Assembly (NCBI RefSeq): GCF_001428525.1
Contig: NZ_LMHW01000012.1
Span: 248,114 to 312,113 of the forward strand
DNA from: Flavobacterium sp. Root186
GTDB lineage: Bacteria > Bacteroidota > Bacteroidia > Flavobacteriales > Flavobacteriaceae
Direction: 5' to 3'
Length of the DNA stretch: 64,000 nt
Shown: positions 28,266 to 36,900 of the stretch, piece by piece
Numbering within the stretch: position 1 is the first letter of the stretch
Layout: each line of letters begins with the position of its first letter
Made by a program: the position numbers and the translations under genes
Notes under the pieces: model-generated
What the model saw: only the letters and a program-made list of their open reading frames with translations
What the model was told of the DNA's origin: nothing
Database searches by the model: none

Positions 28266-28308
28266 AAAAACAAGAAAACCATTCAATTCGAATGGTTTTC
28301 TTGTTTTT
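28266..28308 (+). terminator. Strong terminator
   Basis: A perfect 19-bp inverted repeat (AAAAACAAGAAAACCATTC and its complement) has loop AATTC and ends in a T-run. It starts one base after the amine oxidase stop. Confidence 0.9.
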
Positions 28309-28436
28309 ATAAACTTATTAATATCCTAATCATCAAATTGAATCTCATTAATTATTTTTAGATAGAAATATATTGGGATTTAAAATTTAGTACATTTACT
28401 TAATTGATAATTAGGTGTTTAAATTTATTTTGGGAT

Positions 28437-29387
28437 ATGAAAAACAATAAAAAAACCTTGCCAAATGAAACGGATGAAATATTTTTAACAGATGGTGGAC
28501 TCGAAACAACATTAGTTTTTCTGGAAGGATTTGATCTTCCGTATTTCGCCGCTTTTGATTTATTAAAAAATCAGGAAGGATATAATGCCCTTAAAAATTA
28601 TTACACCCGATATTTAAAAATCGCAAAAAAGTATCAAACCAATTTTATTTTAGAAACTCCCACATGGCGTACCAATCCAGATTGGATTGAAAAGATAGGT
28701 CATCACAAAAATGAATTAGCTACGCTGAATGAAAAAGCCGTTACGCTTTTATCAGATTTAAGAACAGAATTTAAAAATGATATAAAATCTGTTTTAATAA
28801 GCGGCTGCATTGGCCCTCGCGGCGACGGTTATGTGCCGGAGAATTGTATGAATATTGAAGAAGCGCAGCAATATCATACAGCACAAATTGAAGCTTTTAG
28901 CCACACTTCAATAGATTTTGTTTCGGCACTTACAATGAATTATATCGAAGAAACAATTGGAATTGTTAAAGCTGCAGCATCTTTTAATTTGCCTGTAGTT
29001 ATTTCTTTTACTGTAGAAACAAATGGCAAACTTCCAACGGGAATGAGTTTAAAAGATGCTATTGAAAAAGTAGACCAAAGTGTCAATATTCCGCCAATAT
29101 ATTATATGATTAATTGTGCGCATCCAACACATTTTTTAAACGAACTAAGCGAAAGCAAAAACGAAAACTGGGTAAAACGCATCAAAGCTATTCGTGCCAA
29201 TGCATCCTGCAAAAGCCACGCCGAATTAGACGAAGCCACAGAACTGGACAGGGGAGTACCAAAACAATTAGGAAAAGAATATAAAACATTAAAAGATTCT
29301 TTCCCGCATTTAAATGTTTTTGGCGGCTGCTGCGGAACCGATGATGAACATATTGTTGAGATTGCTGGTCAGTTGAAAGCCGTATAA
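28437..29387 (+). CDS. Homocysteine S-methyltransferase family protein
   Basis: The protein is 316 aa from the ATG at 28437; an in-frame ATG 11 codons upstream lacks family residues. It is a single-domain TIM barrel with the three zinc-binding cysteines visible: C227 in YMINCAHP and C298/C299 in FGGCCGTD. The N-terminal strand has LTDGGLETTL and the middle has LISGCIGPRGDGY. Enzymes of this kind move a methyl group from S-methylmethionine or another donor to homocysteine; MmuM is the model. The domain length is normal and no cobalamin or folate domain is present. The donor is not determined. Confidence 0.85.
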   Translation: MKNNKKTLPNETDEIFLTDGGLETTLVFLEGFDLPYFAAFDLLKNQEGYNALKNYYTRYLKIAKKYQTNFILETPTWRTNPDWIEKIGHHKNELATLNEKAVTLLSDLRTEFKNDIKSVLISGCIGPRGDGYVPENCMNIEEAQQYHTAQIEAFSHTSIDFVSALTMNYIEETIGIVKAAASFNLPVVISFTVETNGKLPTGMSLKDAIEKVDQSVNIPPIYYMINCAHPTHFLNELSESKNENWVKRIKAIRANASCKSHAELDEATELDRGVPKQLGKEYKTLKDSFPHLNVFGGCCGTDDEHIVEIAGQLKAV

Positions 29388-29410
29388 AGTTTCAGAATTT
29401 ATAATTTATT

Positions 29411-29465
29411 CCGCTATCGCGAGCATCTTGCTCGTGACCGCAAAGTTTTACACGAGCGAAACGCT
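29411..29465. repeat. REP-like palindromic element
   Basis: This GC-richer patch lies in an AT-rich intergenic region. CGAGCA (29420-29425) pairs with TGCTCG (29429-29434). Alternatively GCTCGTG (29430-29436) pairs with CACGAGC (29451-29457), and AGCG (29455-29458) pairs with CGCT (29462-29465). The mutually exclusive hairpins and the base composition resemble dispersed palindromic repeats. Only one copy is in the window. Confidence 0.45.
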
Positions 29466-29495
29466 TGCATCAACATGTTTTTTAGAAAAAATGAA

Positions 29496-29503
29496 TATAT
29501 TTG
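29496..29503 (+). promoter_or_regulatory. Putative -7 element of the lipoprotein gene cluster
   Basis: TATATTTG is a full TAnnTTTG match, about 70 bases before the first lipoprotein start. The -33 region is only T-rich. Confidence 0.45.
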
Positions 29504-29574
29504 AAAATAGGATTTAATAATTTTTGAATACAAAACATCCTAATATTTTTTAATAATATTCAAAAATGAATGAA

Positions 29575-30300
29575 ATGAAAAAAAGCATTTTGGTAATTCT
29601 ATTGTTTACTTTATTGATATCTTGTCAAGAAAGTAAACTAGAGCTAAAATTGATAAACAAAGAAATTGTATCTAAAGGATTTTCTACAGACACAATTGAA
29701 GCTTTCTACAATCATGGTGTGTTTAATAGCGAAAATGAAAAGTATCTTTTTACAAATACTGTAAAACTTGAATTATCGAACCACACTAATAAAAAATATT
29801 TACTCTTTATTAAAGACTTGCATTTATCTAATTTATATCATGTAGATATAATTATTGAAGATGAAAAAGGAAATTTATTGGAGAAAAATGCCCCTTTGAT
29901 TGATCCTTCATATAGCTGCAAAATGGGTAGTTTATTAGAACAAGATTTCTATATTCAGAATGAAAAAGAACTATTATTAAAAAAGATGGGTTATAATATA
30001 AAAAGCGAGTTTTTAAATTTTTATAATCAGGAAATAATTATCTCTCCTAAAGAAAATTATATTTTAAAAACATCTTTACCCCTTCCATTTGTGGTTGAAG
30101 ATAAAGTTGAGAATTTAAGAAGTCCAATTTATTTTAAATTAAATCCTCAAAAAAAATATACATTTCGTTTAAAATACAAATTAAAATATGATATGGAAAA
30201 AATTATCCCAAAAGATATTTTGTCTAATTATAAAGAAAATAATATAGAAATTTTTAAAGGAGAAATAGAAACTCAAAGAATACCAATTGTTTTTAAATAA
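29575..30300 (+). CDS. Lipoprotein, 241 aa, unknown function
   Basis: The start is taken at the ATG at 29575, giving KKSILVILLFTLLISC with lipobox LISC; an ATG three codons upstream is also possible. The mature part is beta-rich, with LKLINKEIVSKGF, VKLELSNHTNKKYLLFIKDLHLSNLY and a C-terminal PIYFKLNPQKKYTFRLKYKLKYD, suggestive of an immunoglobulin-like sandwich. I do not recognise a family. It is the first of three successive plus-strand lipoproteins. Confidence 0.65.
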   Translation: MKKSILVILLFTLLISCQESKLELKLINKEIVSKGFSTDTIEAFYNHGVFNSENEKYLFTNTVKLELSNHTNKKYLLFIKDLHLSNLYHVDIIIEDEKGNLLEKNAPLIDPSYSCKMGSLLEQDFYIQNEKELLLKKMGYNIKSEFLNFYNQEIIISPKENYILKTSLPLPFVVEDKVENLRSPIYFKLNPQKKYTFRLKYKLKYDMEKIIPKDILSNYKENNIEIFKGEIETQRIPIVFK

Positions 30301-30386
30301 TGTTTTAAGCCTATAATTTTAGGACAAGACAAACCTCAGCATTACTATTAAAATAGAATCATCCCAATAAATAATTTATTCCCCTT

Positions 30387-31112
30387 ATGAAAATTACGCT
30401 CCAAATTTTAATAATCAGTATGCTGTTATTCTCTTGTAAAGAAAATAAAAAGGAGCTAAGTGAAAAATCAGATAAAAAAGAGATTGTAAGCAAAAAGAAA
30501 GAAGATTTAGTATCGGCTGGAGAAAAAGTAAATGACTTAATAGCGGATCTTACTATTAAATTTTCTGATTTAACGATTTCAATGAGAGACGATGATACAA
30601 GCTGGAGAGATGAATACAGCAAAACGGATAATATTTATGAAACCAGAAAAGATACAGCCGTTTTTTATCTTGATCCGGGTTACTCTCTTGAAAGATCATT
30701 TAAAATTGAACAAGCTGAGTTTGATGAAATAGAATTATATGGACAATTTGAAATAAACGTGGGAATTGATACTGAACGAGAACTTGATGTACCGTTTTGC
30801 CTTATAGAAGGTTGGAAGACCTACACTTCTGAATGGACTAAATTTAAAGTCAATAGAAACGATTTACAGCTCCCAATGATTGATGATAGAACAGACCGCC
30901 CAATAGATTTTACTATTGATGAACTTAAAATTGCAGTAGGGAAACATTGCGGACCTGAATGGTTAGATGAAATCCGGAATATTGAATCTCTTGATAAAAT
31001 AAAAACCAGCTTTTTTACAGCAAGATACATTTATAAAATTAGAGCAAAGAATAGTAAAACAAACGAGATAGTTGAAAAATTCATTGTCTTTTATGCTCCT
31101 ACAAGCTGTTAG
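30387..31112 (+). CDS. Lipoprotein, 241 aa, unknown function
   Basis: A lipoprotein signal (ITLQILIISMLLFSC) is followed by a Lys/Glu-rich linker (about residues 20-45) and a folded part with WKTYTSEWTKFKVNRNDLQLP and GKHCGPEWLDEIR. The last residues end in PTSC. No family is recognised. It lies 86 bases after the previous lipoprotein and 43 before the next, on the same strand. Confidence 0.65.
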   Translation: MKITLQILIISMLLFSCKENKKELSEKSDKKEIVSKKKEDLVSAGEKVNDLIADLTIKFSDLTISMRDDDTSWRDEYSKTDNIYETRKDTAVFYLDPGYSLERSFKIEQAEFDEIELYGQFEINVGIDTERELDVPFCLIEGWKTYTSEWTKFKVNRNDLQLPMIDDRTDRPIDFTIDELKIAVGKHCGPEWLDEIRNIESLDKIKTSFFTARYIYKIRAKNSKTNEIVEKFIVFYAPTSC

Positions 31113-31155
31113 AATTTAACACCACTATTAGATTCAGTTCTAAAAACATCTAAAA

Positions 31156-31851
31156 ATGAAAAATCTTATTTTGATATTTATTGTTTTGCTTTTAATGAGC
31201 TGTAGAAATACGGTAGAAAATGTTTCTTTAAAAAAAGGTGGTAAAGATGAGGTTTCGGTAAAAGAACTTTCTCAAGCCCAAAGAGATACTTCTCTCAAAA
31301 TAAGTGCGCCTTTTAGTCTTAATAATATAAAATGCAATTGGAAACAAATCGATTCTGTTTCTGGAGCCACAACAATAGAATTGAGAGACTATAAAACACA
31401 GCGTATTTTATTAAGCTACTCTGATTATTTTAAGTCCGGAAATGATTTTAATTCTGAAGATTATTTTAATGTACATTTTCAAGATTTAAATTTTGATGGT
31501 CTAAAGGATTTTTTGATCACAAGCAACGGAAGTACTGCCATGACAGATATGGTGAATATTTATTTGTTTAACGAAAAAACAAAATCATTTGAGTTTTCAG
31601 AAGATTTATCAGACAATGCAATCGAAGAAATAGATAAGGGTAATAGAATACTTTCGACAACTTCATCTACTTTAGATGGTGAAACTATAAAAAAGCATTA
31701 TTTTAATAAAAACGGCACAATAAAATATTCTGAAATTATAACTAAATCAGACGTTAGTGAAAACGATTCGGTTGCACATTACAAAAATAGTTATGAAAAA
31801 ATTGTCAATGGCAAAGTAGTTATGACAAAAGAATATACTACTATTGAATGA
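31156..31851 (+). CDS. Lipoprotein with XAC2610-like segment
   Basis: This 231-aa protein has lipobox LLMSC at about residue 16. The central segment VHFQDLNFDGLKDFLITSNGSTAMTDMVNIYLFNEKTKSFEFSEDLS has the DxNxDGxxD loop and following strands known from XAC2610-type and FG-GAP-like proteins. Such loops bind calcium; the role of the family is not well defined. It ends three bases before the end of the convergent eCIS ATPase gene, with no terminator between them. Confidence 0.65.
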   Translation: MKNLILIFIVLLLMSCRNTVENVSLKKGGKDEVSVKELSQAQRDTSLKISAPFSLNNIKCNWKQIDSVSGATTIELRDYKTQRILLSYSDYFKSGNDFNSEDYFNVHFQDLNFDGLKDFLITSNGSTAMTDMVNIYLFNEKTKSFEFSEDLSDNAIEEIDKGNRILSTTSSTLDGETIKKHYFNKNGTIKYSEIITKSDVSENDSVAHYKNSYEKIVNGKVVMTKEYTTIE

Positions 31852-31854
31852 TCA

Positions 31855-33159
31855 CTACATCATTTTCCCTTCTTTAGCATATTCCTTTTTAATTCCCTGA
31901 AGCAAATGATTAAGGTTGATGCTTTTGTTTTGATCTTCTAAGGTTCTCAAACAGGCATATTGAATGATATTCACAATATTGGCGCCCGTAATATCGTATT
32001 TTTTTGAAAGCTCGTTAAGATTTACATCTTCTGCAATTTTAATTCCTTTTGGCAGGTTATTTTGCCACAATCTTAAACGCTCGCCGTAAGATGGCACTTC
32101 AAACTCAATTATAGATTGAAATCTTCGGGTAAAAGCGGTATCAATATTGGTTTTAAAATTAGAAGCGAGAATAACCAATCCCGGATGATTTTCGATTCGC
32201 TGCAGCAAATACGAAACTTCCTGATTAGCATATTTATCGTGTGCATCTCTCACATTGGTTCTTTTTCCGAAAACAGCATCGGCTTCATCAAAAAACAGAA
32301 TCCAGTCTTTATCTGTTGCTTTGTCAAATAGAGAAGAAAGATTTTTTTCGGTTTCACCAATGTACTTTGAAATCACCATCGATAAATCAATTCTATAAAC
32401 ATCTCTTTGGGTATATTTTCCTAAAAGTGAAGCCGTAAGCGTTTTTCCCGTTCCCGGAGCGCCGTAAAACATGACTCTAAAACCGGGTTTTATCTTGGCT
32501 TTCATATTCCATTCATGAAGTAAAATATCGTTGAATTTAAGCCATGTTTCTATTTCTTTAATTTGATTTAAAGTAGAAGAATTCAAAACCAAATCGTCCC
32601 AGTCTAATTGGGTTTCGATTAACTGCGCAGGGAAAATACTGCTAAGCTGCGGTTTTAGAATTTTTCCGGTTATGAATTTCTCGATGTATTCATCTTCTAA
32701 AATCAATAAACCGCTCAGTTTGGGTTCGCCATTTGGAACAGCTTCTATTTTGATGATTCTTTTTTGATAAAGAAAAGACTGATTGTGCAGGTAATCATAA
32801 AATGAAATTCGGTTATCGAGATCATTTCCGGCAATTAAAAACTGAGCTGTTTCACCCGTTGGTAAAATTCCGCGATGGTTTTTGGTTTTTATTCCGCCAA
32901 ATTCCGGTAATTCGCCGCCATTTGGTAAATATTCGGCAATAATCGAACTTAAAAAATCGGGTTTCACGTGCGGCGCAAGAGCGAGTCCTAACAAAAGAGT
33001 GTCGATTTCTGTCAGGTTATTTTCGATGATGAATTCGTTTATAAACCCATTTGAATCAACTTGATTCAATACAGGTTTTTCCATTGGGTTTTCGGCCTGA
33101 AAAAGAGTATCAAGCTGAAATACGAATTGGTTTTTTAGGTATGTGAATACATTTTCCAT
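31855..33159 (-). CDS. eCIS AAA+ ATPase (Pvc15/Afp15-like)
   Basis: The protein is 434 aa. The N-terminal 200 residues are family-specific. The AAA+ module has Walker A GAPGTGKT (233-240), Walker B WILFFDEADAVFG (about 286-298), sensor-1 asparagine in LASNFKT (N334) and the arginine pair in FTRRFQ (345-346). The C-terminal lid has ITGANIVNIIQYA. In PVC and Afp this ATPase is needed for assembly and for loading cargo. It is the last gene of the cluster, 102 bases after the helical-repeat gene, the largest gap in the operon, so it might have its own promoter, though none is clear. Confidence 0.93.
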   Translation of the reverse strand: MENVFTYLKNQFVFQLDTLFQAENPMEKPVLNQVDSNGFINEFIIENNLTEIDTLLLGLALAPHVKPDFLSSIIAEYLPNGGELPEFGGIKTKNHRGILPTGETAQFLIAGNDLDNRISFYDYLHNQSFLYQKRIIKIEAVPNGEPKLSGLLILEDEYIEKFITGKILKPQLSSIFPAQLIETQLDWDDLVLNSSTLNQIKEIETWLKFNDILLHEWNMKAKIKPGFRVMFYGAPGTGKTLTASLLGKYTQRDVYRIDLSMVISKYIGETEKNLSSLFDKATDKDWILFFDEADAVFGKRTNVRDAHDKYANQEVSYLLQRIENHPGLVILASNFKTNIDTAFTRRFQSIIEFEVPSYGERLRLWQNNLPKGIKIAEDVNLNELSKKYDITGANIVNIIQYACLRTLEDQNKSINLNHLLQGIKKEYAKEGKMM

Positions 33160-33261
33160 TTTATATTACTAATAATTCGATTGAAAATAAATCAAGTTTT
33201 GATATAGTTATAAATTAACATTAGCGAAAAGAAAGATCGGTACTTTTATTTTGTTAGCTTT

Positions 33262-33915
33262 TTAATCTAATTTAGCTAATTTGGTAAAACGCATTAAACT
33301 CTCCTTATCAATACTGCCATAATCATATTGATCTTTTTTAATTATTTCTTTTACTACTTCATATTCAATAGGATCAAGTTTAAATAGTTCATTTAAAAGT
33401 CTTGAAATAAAAATGGGCTCATTGTGATATTTAATAAATAATTCATTAAAAATAATTACAACATAATCTCTATATTTTGAACTCTGTAATGCAAATTCAA
33501 CCAGCACCTTAAATATAACAACTTTAAAATCCCATTCAATTTTTGGGTTTTTTATAAATTTTTCTAAATCTGGAATTATATCAAACCCCATCAATACAAG
33601 GACTTTTGGCAATTCAGAACGAAAATCAAAAGCCTCTTCATTTTTTTCGTCAATTAATGCATCCAATAAAACAGGAACTGATCTTGTAATTTTTAATTGA
33701 CCTAAAGCTCTCCATGCATGTCTTGAAGCAAAATCTTTTATAGTAAATCCTGAAATTGCATGGCTTAAATTTGAAGTTTTTACAATGTCGATTAGTTCGT
33801 TTGCATTTTTTTCTCGAATGTTCAATTCTTGAGCATAATTTGGCCAGTCTTTAGACAAATCTGTTTTTCCGAATTTGAATAATTTTTCTACTTCTTCTGA
33901 ATATTTATTTTTCAT
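33262..33915 (-). CDS. HEAT-like helical repeat protein, candidate immunity or chaperone for the giant DUF4157 protein
   Basis: This 217-aa all-helical cytosolic protein has no signal peptide. Segments such as HAWRALGQLKITRSVPVLLDALIDEKNEEAFDFRSELPKVLVLMGFDIIPDLEKFI show the paired-helix pattern of HEAT/PBS-lyase-like repeats. Its ATG overlaps the stop of the 1366-aa DUF4157 gene by four bases (ATGA), so the two are translationally coupled. Known immunity and chaperone proteins often have helical repeats; either role would explain the coupling. It is not part of the standard eCIS structural set. Function is inference. Confidence 0.6.
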   Translation of the reverse strand: MKNKYSEEVEKLFKFGKTDLSKDWPNYAQELNIREKNANELIDIVKTSNLSHAISGFTIKDFASRHAWRALGQLKITRSVPVLLDALIDEKNEEAFDFRSELPKVLVLMGFDIIPDLEKFIKNPKIEWDFKVVIFKVLVEFALQSSKYRDYVVIIFNELFIKYHNEPIFISRLLNELFKLDPIEYEVVKEIIKKDQYDYGSIDKESLMRFTKLAKLD

Positions 33916-36900
33916 CTTACATAATAGTTATTACCTTCTTTGATTATTACATCATCTATCAAATTATTGATTGCATCTCTTATTATTGCATCTGTTCTGG
34001 AAAGATCTCTGGCTATTTCTCTATATCCTGTATAACTTGTTTTTTTATAAACTTTTCCGCTTCTTCTAACTTGTCCTGGAATTTTATTATTTTTTAATAA
34101 ATCTGTTACTAATTGCTCTGGCGGAGTAGCCGCAATACCTGTAATATTTGGAAAACTACCAGTTAAAGTTTGCGAATAGACTGAGTTAAGAGTAGTTCCA
34201 TTTATTTCATCAATTTGGGCAGTTATAGATTGCGCAATATAAAAACCAAGTGCCAAAGTTAACTGTGCATTACTAGGAGATGGTAACGCAAAAATTGAAT
34301 CATTTTTAGAATTTTGATAATAATTAACAGTCATAGAATATTTTAAAATTTTTGCTTTATTATCTTTTCCAAATTGCTCTGGACCATTATCCATATTTGT
34401 GTTTAAAGATTGTGTACCAAAAGCTAAATTTTCGTTAGTCGCTTTTCCATATAAAGCAGCAGATAAAACATGAATACCTTTAGTTTCAGATTGATTACCT
34501 GCATTTTTAGCTACAAAAGCATCTATAAAGCTATTTCCTGTCATTACACTTCTATTTACTCTGGATTCTCCGGCTCCACTATCAGGTTGTTTTTTTGTTA
34601 ATGGATTTGCAACAACTGTTTTTGGTCTTCCTTTATCCATAATAGTAGGCATAATTACTGTTTTTGGTGTAACTTTTTTAGGAGTACTTTTTTTAGTCAA
34701 TTGAACATAATTATAATCCCAGGTTTCTCCGCCATCAGTTACAGAAGAAATATTTATGACTGATGCCTGATCTGTATTAACTTTGTTTTTAATGGCTTGA
34801 GCTTCATCAGCGGTAACTTCTCCTTCATCATTTTCTTTTTCAGTTTCAGAATCAATTTCAGCTAAAGCTCCCGCAATTGGACCAGCTGGAGTTGCAGCTT
34901 CCGGTTCACCTCTTCCCATAAGTCTGTCTAGCATATTCATTCCCGTATCCACCGCTTTATTCACCAGCCATGTAAGCGCCTCATCAACCATTTGTTGTAC
35001 AGAAATAATCATTTCGCCAATTCTTGCCCCAATTCCGGTTAAACCAACCTGATTGGCTAAGAAACCTATCACAACCGGCATAGCTTGTCCCATAGTTCTT
35101 TCGAGATAATCTGCGGCTGTGGCGACATTGCCTCGGGCTAAATCAGCTACTCCATTGACAAACGAATTGACAACTTCGAGCATTTCACGCAAGTATTTGA
35201 TAAAACTTTGTATCGCATTGAAGAAAGCCATAGCACCGTTTATTACCGCCATGATTCCGGTTGGATCTAACATGCTTAAAAGTCTGGCGGTTATTCTATT
35301 CACAATGCGTTCCATAACAAAGTTTTTCACGGCATCGAGAACGGTATTCCATAAATTACTAAGCTGTTCTTGTATTTTATCCCAAATGGCAGCCATACCG
35401 CGTTCCTGAACATCTTTAATAAATGTCCAAATGCCTTCGAGCGTATTAATCATGCTGCGGATTCTGGCAACTCTTGCAGGCCCAATGCGAGGATGTGCAG
35501 CGAGTTTTTCCCAGATTTTTTCCATCGAGATATTCAATACTTCTAATACCCAGGTAATAACACCTTGCAAAGAGAAATCAGTAAGTACCGGAATATTGGC
35601 ATCTTTTAACTCGCTCATCAGCCAGCCTGTTACACCATTTATTAAATGGGTTACAATATTGTCAAAGAATTGTATAAATCCTTGTTTAAGCGCTCTCAGT
35701 ATATTTTTCAAGAAACCAATTGGATCTTTCTTGATATCATCAATAGCTTCTAATGCTCTTGTAATGATATTTCCGATGAGGTCAAATGGGAAATTCATGA
35801 TTTCGAGAATGGCTACAATAACGATTCGGACAATTTCTGCTACAAACGCAATTAATCGTCCTATAGGTTCTCCAAATTTATCAATGATTCTCAAGAAAGC
35901 ATCTATAGGATGGATGAGGTCATTGATGCTCATAGAATCCCAAATGTCGGTAAACAATTGTATTATAGATTGTGGCGTCATGTTGAGCGTCGCAACCGCG
36001 GCTTCAATTTCGCCTACAATTCTGGCTATTGCACCAGATTCAACCATTTGTGCATATTGTTCTTCTCCGCCATCCATGAGGCTCATAAAACCTCGTATTA
36101 GATTTGGAACTGTGCGAGGTACAGCTTCTTGTGTAAAAGGATCTTTTCCAATAATCACTTTAACAAGCGAATAACCTCTTACAGTTGCGGCTTGAGAAGA
36201 CAGCCATCCTAATAATGACTCCTTAACAAGTTCTAATACTTTTAATGCTACACCTGATGCAAAATCCCAAACCCTTTGCAGGAATCCTCCAGCTTGGGCT
36301 GCAAGTGCTGAAAGATTATCAGCAATATTGACCAAATTTGCAGGTTGAATAGCATCCCAGGCTGCGGTTATGAGTCCGCGAAGCTCGCCTAATAGTGAAT
36401 TGAAAGTTCCAACCTGAGTGTCAAGCCAGTCGGCAGTTTTTTGCAGCGTGCCTTTTTCACGCATTTGTTCAAGTTCTGTTTGCTTGTCTATAAGTATTAA
36501 GAAATCTTCTAATATTTCGACCGTTGTGGCATTGACAGCTTCATCGCGTAACGGATCGTATTTGATTATTTTTTTGATTAATGACCAGGCTTTATTTTCT
36601 GCCAGTATAGGTTCTGCTACACCAATCAAGGCTTCTTTTATCCAGGTAATAACCTGATCTACCGTTGCACTTACAAAAGAAGTTATTCTGTTAACTACTT
36701 CATTAAATTTTTCAGTAACTAAATCAATTATACCGGTATAAGGAAATGATATTTCGTCCCAAACCTCTTCAACTAAATCTAAAATACTGTCAATCGTTAA
36801 TCCGATTTCGCTTAATTTTCCTTCTACCCAGTCAAAAACCTGCTGCAAAATTCCATATTCCTGAAGCTTGTCGAATATGGCAGTTCCAAAAGGAACAAGA

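Noticed and set aside
35431-36174. Long plus-strand frame (247 codons) inside the giant DUF4157 gene
   Set aside because: It is antisense to a well-supported coding region with biased composition; it has no family resemblance and no promoter.
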